Of a DNA stretch of 64,000 nucleotides, positions 21,600-32,652 are shown piece by piece. The notes beneath the pieces are model-generated. The model searched no databases and was not told the DNA's origin. It was given only the letters and a program-made list of their open reading frames with translations. The stretch covers positions 5,739,524-5,803,523 of the forward strand of contig OY725488.1 of NCBI GenBank assembly GCA_963281255.1, given 5' to 3'. Numbering within the stretch: the first letter of the stretch is position 1; the number at the start of each line of letters is the position of its first letter. This DNA comes from Aphrocallistes beatrix. Taxonomy: Eukaryota; Porifera; Hexactinellida; Sceptrulophora; Aphrocallistidae. Both the position numbers and the translations under genes were made by a program.

Positions 21600-21795
21600 A
21601 AAACATCGGTGCACCCGACCATCGGTACATTCGACTCTCGGTTCACTCGACTCTCGGTACATTCGACTATCTTAAATTGGATGGTCCTACATTTGACTGT
21701 CATAAATTCGGCTATCGTACTTCCGACTGCCGTACATACGACTGTCACACATTCAAAAAACGGTACACTCGATTAGCGATACATTCGAGAACAAT
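21600..21795 (+). repeat. Tandem short-period array GGTACATTCGACTATC
   Basis: About eleven imperfect units of 16-17 bp around GGTACATTCGACTCTC/GCCGTACATACGACTGTC run head to tail, directly before the larger array. Confidence 0.7.
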
Positions 21796-21804
21796 GCGAC
21801 CATT

Positions 21805-22440
21805 ATTTGTTGCGGGTCAAAATTCCACACGGCTAATATTTTTCAATGTTATTTGTTACGGGTCAAAATTCCACACGGCTCATATTTTTCAATGTTATTT
21901 GTTGCGGGTCAAAATTCCACGGCTAATATTACAATGTTATTTGGTGCGGGTCAAAATTCCACGGCTAACATTTACAATGTTATTTGGTGCGGGTCAAAAT
22001 TCCACGGCTAATATTTTTCAATGTTATTTGGTGCGGGTCAAAATTCCACGGCTAATATTTTTCAATGTTATTTGTTGCGGGTCAAAATTTCACGGTTAAT
22101 ATTTACAATGTTATTTGTTGCGGGTCAAAATTCCACGGCTAATATTTTTCAATGTTATTTGGTGCGGGTCAAAATTCCACGGCTAATATTTTTCAATGTT
22201 ATTTGGTGCGGGTCAAAATTTCACGGTTAATATTTACAATGTTATTTGTTGCGGGTCAAAATTCCACGGCTAATATTACAATGTTATTTGGTGCGGGTCA
22301 AAATTCCACGGCTAACATTTACAATGTTATTTGTTACGAGTCAAAATTCCACGGCTAATATTACAATGTTATTTGGTGCGAGTCAAAATTCCACGGCTAA
22401 TATTTACAATGTTATTTGGTGTGGGTCAAAATCCCATGAA
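21805..22440 (+). repeat. Minisatellite of about 40-44 bp units
   Basis: About 15 units built on TTATTTGGTGCGGGTCAAAA and TTCCACGGCTAATATT; lengths vary through TTTTTCAATG versus TACAATG junctions, giving an irregular higher-order pattern. Several open frames here are artefacts of the periodicity. GGCTAATTTTATAATATT at 21319 may be a diverged outlying unit in the same orientation. Confidence 0.85.
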
Positions 22441-22724
22441 ACCCTACAATTTGCCAGTTCTTCACAATAGTTTGTCCCCACCCCAACTGAAACTGTTACT
22501 GGCTACACCGTTTAATCCTTCCTAGAGAAATTACTGACCGTAGACCGGCCATATGCACTACGGTGACTCCTTACCGTATTGCCGTTTTGAACAAGTTCGA
22601 GGGACTAAATTAGGAGAGCAGTTATGTTTTCTAACTGATCAGACTCGAGTTAGTTATGGTCATGACGGACCGATTATATCCCTAATTAGTTATGTTGTAA
22701 CAGCTGTACTCAGAATATCTTAGC

Positions 22725-24578
22725 ATGGGCCAAGGCCTTCGTAGCTTCATCAGGCGTCATCCCAAACACAATGAGTTCATGCAGCATATGTCGTCCTACC
22801 TCTCAGCTCGTTCTGTGCTAATTATTGATGGGCCTAACTTGGTATACAAGTTTCACGAGCACATGAAGTTGGACTTCCTCTGTGGGGGACAGTACGAAGA
22901 GTTATATAAAGATCTGACCGAGTTTCTTTCGGCCCTTCGAGATTGCCCCAATCTTCGAGTGCTGATGCTCCTGGAAGAAGTAACGGAGGAAGATAAGCTC
23001 GAGGTAGTGAAAGCCAGGAAACTTGAAAAACTGAAACAATGGGTGGACGCGATTAAGCAGGCTCAGTCGCAGCAACCACTCATCCCCTTGTGTGCATGGG
23101 ATGTGTTCAAAGAGGCAGTGCGGTCCTGTGGTATAGAGATACTGCATTATGACAGTGAAGCGGACGATTTCTTGTCTGCTTTAGCGCTGCACTATACTAA
23201 ACAAGGAATTCGAGCATTCATTTTATCTAATGACACGGATTTCAACTTCACCAAGGGAGTAACTGGGTTCTTTCCATGGAGGACATTGTGTGGAGTCCCG
23301 CCAGCCGTACACGGCCTCTCATGGAGCAGAGCAAGTTTTTCTCCTTACCCCACTTCCTGACAACTGTCTGCTGCAAAGATTGGATGATTCCCTTCCTGGC
23401 TTTACTCCTAGGCAATGACCTGACTCCCTCAGAGCTCAAGACTGCCATGGAACCAATCAAAACAGAGTTCTCGAGTCAGGGTAGCGGACACTTCTTCATG
23501 AAGCTAGCTTCTCACCTCACCAACTGCACGAAGACAGAAGTAGCTACGCTTGCTGGTATCAGGTCTAAGCTGGAGCCTCACATGTGTGAAATGTTTGACA
23601 AGACTTACAAAAAGACTAAGAACAGATATCTCAATCCTCTAGAGAACATACCACCCTGGAGATATCCCCACTCCGCAGCTGAGGAGCATGAAGCTGTTGT
23701 ATCCGGGACTGTGTCAGGAGTCCCTTTACAGGATCTCCGCCGTTTGGACCAACAAGATTGGACTAAGGAATAAGGCATACTCATTCGCAGAGGATTATAG
23801 AAAACCTCGCGCCTCTCTCGCTTCTTTGGCGCTCAGATCTTTCTGGCACGGAGTGATACTCCTACCCACTCAGGAGGGTACAGCTGTCCCCCGGCCAACA
23901 CACATAAGAGAAATGTGTCGCATGAGAAGTGGCGCTGCAGAGGACACTGACACACTTGGGAATGTGATTACAGAAGAAATGGTGCCGGTATTCTATAAGG
24001 TAGGGGAACGCTGTCTCCCTAGCTTATCGCAGATACAGGAATTATCTAGAGGAGACAAACTCCAGTTTTTCAGAAGTGTGATGCATTGCTCTGACTGTCA
24101 ACTCATATTCTCTGATACAGAGTTCATTAACCACGAAGTGTCCGTGATTATAACTACTCTCTACTACTGGTTCCATGAAATTTCCTTCAGAGAGAATAAA
24201 TCTCCTAATGTTAAGCCTCCGTCTGATTTGAAGAGACAAGAACTGAAGATTCTGCTTAACGGTGCATTGGCTATCTACTTCAAAGATCAGCTGAGTTTCC
24301 CTATTTTGGAGGCGCCAAATCTTAATTCTGTCACTCAACACGAGTTTTACCACTCAGTGGCTGAATGGCTCTGCATTCAGAGTGACACTAATATGCTTCT
24401 CATTGCCCTTGATCTCCCCACTATACCCGTACGACGATCGTATAACGGACACCTACTGTTCCGTATGATCACAGATCCTTCTTATTGTTCAGCTGTCAGC
24501 TCGCAACTAACATCACTAATGAGGGAAGAACTCCTCCATAACATTCTCCAAATGTTGCTAACTCCTTACTCTGACTAA
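22725..24578 (+). CDS. ASTE1: Asteroid/ASTE1-like XPG-domain protein, in three frames
   Basis: Three overlapping frames (22725-23360, 23276-23773, 23688-24578) read as one protein of about 600 residues. N-terminus MGQGLRSFIRRH, then LIIDGPNLVYKFH and YDSEADDFLSALA and LSNDTDFNF are the XPG/FEN-type N and I regions as in asteroid homologues. Next come TGFFP, FLALLLGNDLT and, in the third frame, LASLALRSFWHGVILLPTQ. Vertebrate ASTE1 is a structure-specific nuclease tied to 53BP1-shieldin repair. The frame changes lie near 23275 and 23690-23740. The candidate GT-AG introns there would be only about 19-23 bp, and the first would remove conserved residues, so frameshifts (mutation or assembly error) are likelier. 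The gene may be a recent pseudogene. Confidence 0.78.
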
Positions 24579-24842
24579 AATTTACTCTTCTATTTGCTAC
24601 CAATATTTATTTAGTTTTTTTATAACATACACCTACTATTTATAATCGATATATAGCTCATAGCAATACTTATTTATTTTGGTCCGTAAGCGATTTGCTA
24701 TATTTAAATGTGCTCAGAGCAAATTCAGACAATATTTAGCGATCAAATTCTTCTTGCAAAAGTAGCAATCAGTTGAATGTTCTCGTTGTCTCGCCATTCA
24801 TTGGTTCCTATACTCATACATGGCCTACTTAATACACGGGCG

Positions 24843-24991
24843 GGTAATGCGGAAATGGTTCGACTTTTCGAAAAAGGAAATAGTTCGACTTTTTATCATT
24901 AGGATTAATGGTGGGTTTTTTTCGAATTATTTCCTTTTTTGGAAAGAGTCGAACTATTTCCGGTTTTTGTTCGAACTATTTCCACCATACC
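24843..24991. mobile_element. hAT-type foldback MITE (149 bp)
   Basis: Exact 8 bp duplication CACGGGCG (24835-24842, 24992-24999). Termini GGTAATGCGGAAATGGTTCG and AACTATTTCCACCATACC; TTCGACT/AGTCGAA words repeat in the arms. Confidence 0.85.
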
Positions 24992-25364
24992 CACGGGCGT
25001 GTATGTATATCACCGAGAAGGCCTGAAAAATAGGCCAGTTTTAACACAGTTCAAAGTTAAGTTAGACCGATAAATCAAAAACCGTATACGGTAGACCTTT
25101 GAAATATATTATTACTATAAACAAACATCATATCAGAGTCTGCAATTCAGCTGTCAAAAAGTTGATATGTGATTGCGCAATAGGCTATTTTTAGAGTTAA
25201 AATGCTGCTGTTCTACCTCATTTTAAACATCGCTATCTGCACTTTCTAAGGCATGATTGTTTGATAGAGTAACAATAGCAAGGCCTTGATCACAAAAAAA
25301 AAAATTTGATTGGAATAGCTATAGATTCCTGCGTTGCTATGGAAACAAAAATTTCAATGTTTAA

Positions 25365-27058
25365 GCATAGGGGGTTGCATGCATTTGTCAGAATTTTGAA
25401 GCTGTCATTTGTCAGAATTATCCTAATTGTCACTTGTCAGAATGGTTTTTAGGACTGCTGTGTCACTTGTCAGAATGGTTTTTAAGACTGCTGTCACTAG
25501 TCAGAATGGTTTTTTAAGAATGCTGTCACTTGTCAGAATGGTTTTTAAGGAATGGCGGATGTTTCGTCACTAATATTTCTTTGGATGAAATTAAAGAATC
25601 ACTACTTTCATTCTACCAAATAATAAATGACAATCACCCACCCCCACGAAATAAAAAAACCACTCTCGCGTGCCACTTTATATTATTTCAAACTCAAAAT
25701 GCCCACTCTCACTTTCCTACCAATTCTATTCAACTTCATGTGTCCCAACAGTTTGTAATTCCATTCTAAAATATCAGCGACGAAACCTCTGCCATTCCTT
25801 AAAAACTATTCTGACAAATGACAGCAGTCTTAAAAACCATTCTGACAAGTGAGAGCATTCTTAAAAAACCATTCTGACAAGTGACAGCAGTCCTAAAAAC
25901 CATTCTGACAAGTGACAACTAGGATAATTCTGACAAATGACAGCTTCAAAATTCTGACAAATGCAACTCCCCCAAGCATAGCCTACTGTATATAAGGCCT
26001 CACAGTAACTTGCGGATTTGGGATTAGGGATGCGGTAGAAGATGGTTGAACTAATACATGAGGTGCCTTAAATAATTAACAAAGTACAATAAAGCTTAGG
26101 AATGTATTACCAGCATATATAAATATGGTGTCAAAGTACCCATATCCGTTGTTAAAATTTAGATCAGTCACTATATGGTTGCCCAATAGGTTATAATTGT
26201 GACAAATTTGGTGATTTTCAGAGGTCGTTTAAGGGCACTTCTAAGTGTTTTTGTTATAAAACTTTTCGCATAGAACTGAGATATGAATGGCTTAATACGA
26301 AAAATGTGGAATTTTTTCATGGAATGTTGCAACATTCCAGTGTTGCTATGGAAACGTGTTTTGGTCAGTTGAGGTTATATCTTGAAAACCATGATAGCTA
26401 GACATTCAAATTTAATTACATCTGATATCGAATAGACTACTTCCTATTAAGCGATAATATAATTTCGAAGTCTTAATTCAATGGTTTACGAGATATTCGA
26501 CAAATTACCAAATGCGACCAATATGAGAAATTGTCTAATAACTCGTAAACCATTGAATTTAGACAAAGAAACTATATTATCACTTAATAGGAAATATTAT
26601 ATTGGCTATCAATTAGAATTATATATGAATGTCTAGCTCTTGGTTTTCAAGATATGACCCCAACTGACCAAAACACGTATCCATAGCAACACTGGAATGT
26701 AGCAACATTCCATGAAAAAATTCCACATTTTTCGTATTAACCCATTCACATCTCAGTTCTATGCGAAAAGTTTTATAACAAAAACACTTAGAAGTGCCCT
26801 TAAACGACCTCTGAAAATCACCAAATTTGTCACAATTATAACCTATTGGGCAACCATATAGTGACTGATCTAAATTTAACAACGGATATGGGTACTTTGA
26901 TACCATATTTATATATGCTGGTAGTACATTCCGAAGCTTTATTGTGCTTAGTTAATGATTTAAAAGGCACCTCATGTATTAGTTCAACCATCTTCTACCG
27001 CATCCCTAGTCCCAAATCCGCAAGTTACTGTGAGGCCTTATATACAGTAGGCTATGTT
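25365..27058. mobile_element. TTAA-flanked foldback element, copy 1, with nested insertion
   Basis: Two arms of about 500 bp face each other: CATAGCCTACTGTATATAAG at 25977 against CTTATATACAGTAGGCTATG at 27038. Arms also match around TTTCATGGAATGTTGC and TGGTTTACGAGATATTCG. TTAA occurs at both outer borders (25361-25364, 27059-27062), suggesting a piggyBac-like target, but this is tentative. Foldback element B is inserted near its left end. Other copies: 47760-48922, a fragment at 61148-61492, and the right edge from 63700. Confidence 0.75.
25371..25973. mobile_element. Foldback element B with CATTCTGACAAGTGACAG arrays (603 bp)
   Basis: Exact 8 bp duplication AAGCATAG (25363-25370, 25974-25981). 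Termini GGGGTTGCATGC and TGCAACTCCCCC. Each arm has five or six units of a 30 bp word (TTGTCAGAATGGTTTTTAAG and complement). The core carries ATTTCAAACTCAAAATGCC, partly shared with elements A and C. Confidence 0.85.
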
Positions 27059-27365
27059 TTAAGTCATAACTCAAAAGGTAAATATTGTAGACACTCAGAA
27101 ATAGTACACATATTTATCTTAATATTCTCTAGGATTTTGTCACTTCTCAATACTTCCTTATAGATCAGTGGCGGGCAACCTTAATCCTTAACTGCAGTGG
27201 TGTTTGGGGAGGCGCTCCATTCAGTTACAATTCTCCCTGATCATCTACATTGGGATTATTTACTCAATTTTATAAAACTTGTATCAATATAATGCTTTTA
27301 AAACTTAAAAGGTTTTTCAAAACAGCAACCTAGGTTGTTGAGTTTTTATAGTAAGGATGTGTGTA

Positions 27366-27872
27366 TATCTATCTATCTCTGTAACGAATTGATTGAAGAA
27401 ACTGCCAGGCGTAGAAAGCTGATTTTTGGCATGTGGGAGTCTTTTGGCTATGGCTCCACTAAGTTCTGAGCTCAGACGAAAATGACGACTCATCATGGAA
27501 TTATGACGTCATTGTCACCTTTTTTGTAATTATAAATTTCAGTTTTTCGACTATAACTCAGCCATAAAAGGTGATAGAAGGCTGAAATTTTAATAGAATG
27601 TGTATATTAATATATCTCACATATGATGCAACTATCATCAAAAGATGATGACTCATCACTCTGTTATGACGTCAACATTTCGCATCAAAAATTTAAAAAT
27701 TGACAAATTTAGTGATTTTTCGTGCGATATCGATTATAGCAGTAGGTCAGACGTATTTAGAGATGTTATCTCCCTTAAAATTAATCAATGTGGCCCCAGG
27801 CGCCCATAGGGCGCCTCCGGCGGACATAAAGTGTCCGCCAGCCGCGCAGCGCAAGCAAGCGAAGCGCGCTTG
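27366..27872 (+). mobile_element. Helitron-like element copy, 5' truncated
   Basis: Runs from TCTGTAACGAATTGATTGAA to GCGAAGCGCGCTTG, followed by T. Interior words GAGCTCAGACGAAAATG, TGACGTCATTGTCAC and GGCGGACA...TGTCCGCC are the family signature. A reversed family terminus (TTTATAGTAAGGA) abuts its left side. Confidence 0.75.
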
Positions 27873-28774
27873 TCAATATAATACTTGCAAGTATGTAGTT
27901 ACCGTATATTTCATTATGTTGTCAATTTTAAACTTAAAAAATAATTTGTAGTATGGAATCAAAATGTCTTCCAAAGGGAGATTTTTTAATAATCCAGCCC
28001 TATTTCACAATTTTCAGCTGAGTAGCATATTGCATTCAAGTTTTTTAATATGTTGTTCGATTTCAAAGTACCTCATTTGTGATAAACATAGTAGTACAAT
28101 GCACAATGATGTGAATAGTTCTTCCAATTCCTCAAAACAAGTACAACTTGTAATCATCCCAAAAAATAATCACTCTTGTTGATTTCCCCCGGACCAATAT
28201 TCCATGGAAAAATGGTCCATTGCAGTAGCAAAATTTTCAGGGGAGGACCAATTTTCCATGAAAAAATTGGTTAGAACAAAGATACAACCTCACGTCAAAA
28301 CAGCGATACCGTATTCCATGAATGTTCATTAGCAATGGGTGCTAACAAATACTTTCAAACCCATTAACAGAGTAATCTCGAATACTATTGTATTGGTGAT
28401 AATTAACAACAGCCAATTCTTAAAAATGATGATCAATGCAATAGTTACACTTCTCAATGGATTTCCTAATCGAAATATTAACCACTATCTTGTTCTTTCA
28501 AACAAATGTTAACTTCACAATAGTCAGTGAGCTCTTTAATTTCAACATAAATACGTACATCACGCTCAAGTACTCCCTTCTCATTAAACAAATTAAAAAT
28601 TAATCCTTATTATAATTAAACAAATAAAAAGTAGCAAAATATGCAGACTTTCTGGAGGGGGGCGGTAACAAGGGTATATTGTTGACAGGGGGCGGTGTCC
28701 GGAAAAAGTTTGAGAAACACTGGCTTAAACTGTATCGTGTACTTTTCTATCATCAGGGTGAAGAAGCTTGTATA

Positions 28775-29268
28775 GGGTTGCCGGGATAAGTCCGAATTTG
28801 AAGTAGGAATAAGTTCGAAAACCTATGAAGTAGGGATAAGTTCGAAAATATTTATGAAGTAAGGCCTAAACCATTCCAAGTAGGAATAAGACATAAAACC
28901 TGCGAAATAAGATTAGACCTAAAATGCCACACAGTACCCCCCTCAAGAAAAAATGCCACTTTCACACTTAATTGGACACTATTTCAAACCTAAAATGCCT
29001 CCTTTCACTAAGTTCCTGTGCATATCACTGTCCAAAATGCTCACTTTCGTTCTCCCTCAAATTTTAGGTTTTATTCCTACTTCAACTTTCGAACTTATTC
29101 CGCATCTCCCTTCATAGGTTTTCGAGCTTATTCCCACTTAGAGGCTTTTCGAACTTATTCCTACTTCATTTTTCGAACTTATTCCTACTTCATTTTTCGA
29201 ACTTATTCATTCCTACTTCATTTTTCGGACTTATTCCTACTTCAACTTTCGAACTTATTCCACATCTC
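28775..29268. mobile_element. Foldback element C with GAACTTATTCCTACTTC arrays (494 bp)
   Basis: Exact 8 bp duplication CTTGTATA (28767-28774, 29269-29276). Left arm units are AAGTAGGAATAAGTTCGAAA; right arm has seven or so complementary units. The core AAAATGCCACTTTCACAC, GGACACTATTTCAAACC and CCAAAATGCTCACTTTCG aligns with element A although the arms differ completely. Confidence 0.85.
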
Positions 29269-29680
29269 CTTGTATACATCCAATGACTCTTTTAAGGCAT
29301 ATCACTATCATTAGGGCTTTCTTCTCATCTGACCATTCTTTGGCTAACGAGCATATTTCGAAATGATCAATAAAATCATCAATATCACCACTCAAATTTG
29401 TCGATCTGTACATAATTAGCTATCTCGAAAACCACTCTCTGCTACCAGTATAGCAATAGCAAATCGATGCTATTAATTAATATCCAAAGTGCACCAAATC
29501 AAACACAGTAATGAACACTTAATAAAGTCCGGCCATAGCATTCTAATTGAAACACCACCACCTATATTACTAACATTTGAAAGTGAATAAGTAACCAGAA
29601 GGATGAAATTGGATCTACATTCCATATTGTGACCAAATCAACAGTTATGTATCAGATAATTGATGACCAATAATTTACTA

Positions 29681-29980
29681 CAGTACACCCTCGCTAATCC
29701 GAACACTTCATTTTACAATCCGAACACCCAAAATATAATTTTTTTCGCCTCTATGCCTTGAATCAATGTTTATAATCTTGTATCTATCAATAAGATTGAG
29801 AAACCTCATTAAAAAAGCAATCATAACAAAATAATATCCTTAATTTTCTAACATTACACATTTATTATAGTTAATAGTCCATTGAATTAGTGTTATTTCA
29901 CTAATCGGAACAAATTCACTAATCCGAACGATTTTTTCGATCATTGGCACAGAGCTGCTCGGATTAGCGAGGGTAGACTG
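29681..29980. mobile_element. pogo/Tigger-type MITE (300 bp)
   Basis: Termini CAGTACACCCTCGCTAATCC and GGATTAGCGAGGGTAGACTG with TA on each side (29679-29680, 29981-29982). CAATCCGAACACC and CACTAATCCGAACG words repeat inside each end. The termini are typical of pogo-like elements of the Tc1/mariner superfamily. No transposase. Confidence 0.88.
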
Positions 29981-29982
29981 TA

Positions 29983-31266
29983 TTAAATTTCTAAATTCCA
30001 ATCAACACCCAAATGCATTGAAATTTTCGTTTGTAGTATCCGACGCGAATAGATCCATACATTAATATACATCACGTTTTTTAATTTAAATTCTAGTAAA
30101 TATATTACTAATTCGATATAACATTGGTATGGAATTTTAAAATTTCAATTTAAGGTGGGACCGTGATCGGCAGACCGCGTCCGACACCTAAAATTAAGAA
30201 GCTATATCTCTTGGTGGTGCTGTTTGATGGCTAAAATATAATTAATTTTGAGTAGAAGCAAATTTTTAAAAGTGTTTTAATGATTATGTGGATAGTTAGC
30301 GTTCAAATTTTGTAGAGCAAGTTGTTAGTTAATGGAATTTTACCATAAAATGTGAAAAAAACCCTTTAATGCTATGAAAATTACCATAAAAATCAAAAGT
30401 AAGGCACAAAAATCAGAATATACCAAGTACATGTGTTATACTAGTACAGTAAGTTGTGGAGAAATTAAAGATAAAACATTGGAGACGCCGATTTATTTTT
30501 CTTTGAAGAATGGCAATTTATAAAGAAAATTTTGGACTTAAAGAGGCAATAACACATAAACACATGAGTATAGACAATCGGTTTTGATATATTTTAAACA
30601 AACCATCCTACTTATCATTGAGAAAAATTAATGATACATTTAGGCAAAGGGGTCAGGAAAATTTGAGCAATTTAAGGAAGGGGCCTCTAAAAAATAAGTG
30701 TCCGATCAAAAAAATCGAACTAGATAGGCTACAACTTTCTAACCAAAAGGAATTGAAAGCTCACATTTGGTAAATTTTCATAAGACATATAGGGTAAATT
30801 TCGAGTAAAATTTTCATGCGGGACCATAGCTAGAATTGGTTGAATTACAATGGAATGACACAGGGGTGGTGCCAGGAATTCCCCGACAGGGGGGCTAAAT
30901 TACAGTATATTTTCTAAATTTCTTTTAATTTTTCCCCGACAGATTATTAAATTTTCCCCGGCGGGGGGGGGGCAACGAAAATTTCAATCCATACTGTATG
31001 ATCATTGGCCCACAACTTTTGAACGGATTATCCGATTTGAAAAATCTTTTTTCTATGTATAGCGGGGGTCTTACTTAACATTTTAATAGCATAGAACATC
31101 AAAAAATAATTGATATCGCCAATTCTAGACAATTTCAGGAAAAATTGTACTAAGAATCGAATTTTTGGACATTTGGAGTAAAAAAAATGTCTTCCGAACC
31201 TTAGACTATGCTTAACAGAAATGGCTTACTGGCCATGATTAGTTAAGACACTAGTCTGAATGAAAT
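29983..31266. other. Gene-free AT-rich stretch
   Basis: No open frame of interest. Contains a one-ended repeat relic with two CCCCGACAG/CCCCGGCGGGG words at 30870-30970 and otherwise unstructured AT-rich sequence. Confidence 0.5.
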
Positions 31267-31269
31267 GCT

Positions 31270-32464
31270 GGGGCCATATTCACTAAGAAGTTAAGCACTA
31301 AGTTCGAACTTAAGTATTAAGTTCAAACTTAGTTAAGTCGGAGCAAAACCCGTATTCACTAAGAGTTCGTACTTAAGTACTAAGTTTAAACTTAGTTAAG
31401 TTCGAACTTAAGTACCAACTTTTATTATCAATATACTTGAGCACATGATTAAATAGTGCTAACAAGTAAAACACTGGATATTTTTGAAGTATGATATTCA
31501 AAAGACATACATTCATTTTCACACAAGTAACCAAAATCAAACGAACAAAAATATACGGCTAAATATATACATCAAAGTATCCAAAAAATCATAAACAGTT
31601 CGGAAAAAGAAATAGTAGAAGTGCAAAACAAATTAGATGGAAAAGAGGAATGCACATTGATTGAATTCATTGAAATTGCTGGTGATTCGATTAGGGGGTC
31701 AGGTAATAACGCTGAAATCAACAAGCAAAAAGGCACTGTGGATTGACAAGGAAGTTCCTTACAAATAGAGGGGTTGATGAGGTGGAAACAAGTAAAACTA
31801 GCCGAAAAGTTAATGCTAACCATCGCCATAGGGAGGCTAATAGGACTGGAAGTGGCTCTAACGAATGTTGGTGTCGTTCAAGAAGTTGAGGGACTCATCC
31901 TCTCTGCAGACAAGACTCTGACAAACACCGAGAGAATATCACAAATGTTTGAGAGTAGCCCATCTTTCAGTCGGAATTCAGGCACAGTGAAAGTCAAATC
32001 GAAGTCGAAAGCGGAGACGTGAAGCTTCTTCCGAGTTTGATCAGCCAAGGTTGACAGCATCCGTTTTAGTCTCTGCGAAGTACTCTATCAACCAATGCCT
32101 CAGTTCTCGGAGCAGCTGAAATTAATCGAAGAGCAAGAGCATATCATAAATTGAGAAGGGAAAAAATATTGAATCATTAATATTAACAGTTAGATGTGGA
32201 GTTTGTGTAGATCTTTAATTTAGATAAATTTAGAAATGTTGTATTGTTAGGCATACCGGCATGAATCAAATTTATACATCAAATGATGTTATGAAATTGA
32301 ACAAAAATATCGAATAGAATGACGAACAAAACAAGTTAGATGCTAATCTCTATGTAAAGTAATGTCATAAGTGTTGATATTTCAAAGAAAAATAGACTAT
32401 ATGTCGATAATTAGAAGCTAACGAATATTTAAGTACGAACTTAAAATGTTAGTGAATACGGCCC
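31270..32464. mobile_element. PIF/Harbinger-like element (1195 bp), degenerate
   Basis: Termini GGGCCATATTCACTAA and TTAGTGAATACGGCCC (one mismatch in 16) with 3 bp CTG on both sides (31267-31269, 32465-32467). Multiple AAGTACTAAGTT/AACTTAAGTAC words form subterminal repeats. Such GGGCC(G/A)TATTCACTAA ends and 3 bp duplications are typical of Harbinger elements. Only broken reading frames (31570-32130) remain and I do not recognise a transposase in them. Confidence 0.75.
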
Positions 32465-32468
32465 CTGG

Positions 32469-32644
32469 CAGGCCCGGATTAAGGGGCATTTGGGCTGGAG
32501 GCAATTAATAAAATTGGGGCTCCTTGAGTAATAATATTGAGTAATATTTCCCTCAGGATGATCAATGATGCCAGTTTTCAGGGCCGGTAAAAATCGGGGG
32601 CCGGAGGCAACTGCCTCCATTGCCTCATGGATAATCCGGGCCTG
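32469..32644. mobile_element. hAT-type MITE (176 bp) abutting the Harbinger end
   Basis: Exact 8 bp duplication GCCCCTGG (32461-32468, 32645-32652). Termini CAGGCCCGGATTA and TAATCCGGGCCTG. The duplicated bases include the right terminus and the CTG of the Harbinger-like element, so this insertion is the younger one. Confidence 0.88.
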
Positions 32645-32652
32645 GCCCCTGG

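Noticed and set aside
21677-22525. Overlapping frames rich in GQNSTANIFQCYL
   Set aside because: Produced by the minisatellite; no start context, no conservation expected.
23246-23268. A 23 bp GT-AG intron to explain the first frame switch in the ASTE1-like gene
   Set aside because: It would delete the conserved TGFFP segment and is shorter than normal animal introns.
29018-29314. 98-codon frame with repeated FRTYSYF
   Set aside because: It reads through the right arm of foldback element C.
31572-32022. Possible transposase or Myb-like frame in the Harbinger-like element
   Set aside because: I could not see a catalytic or Myb motif in any frame, so only the element itself is annotated.
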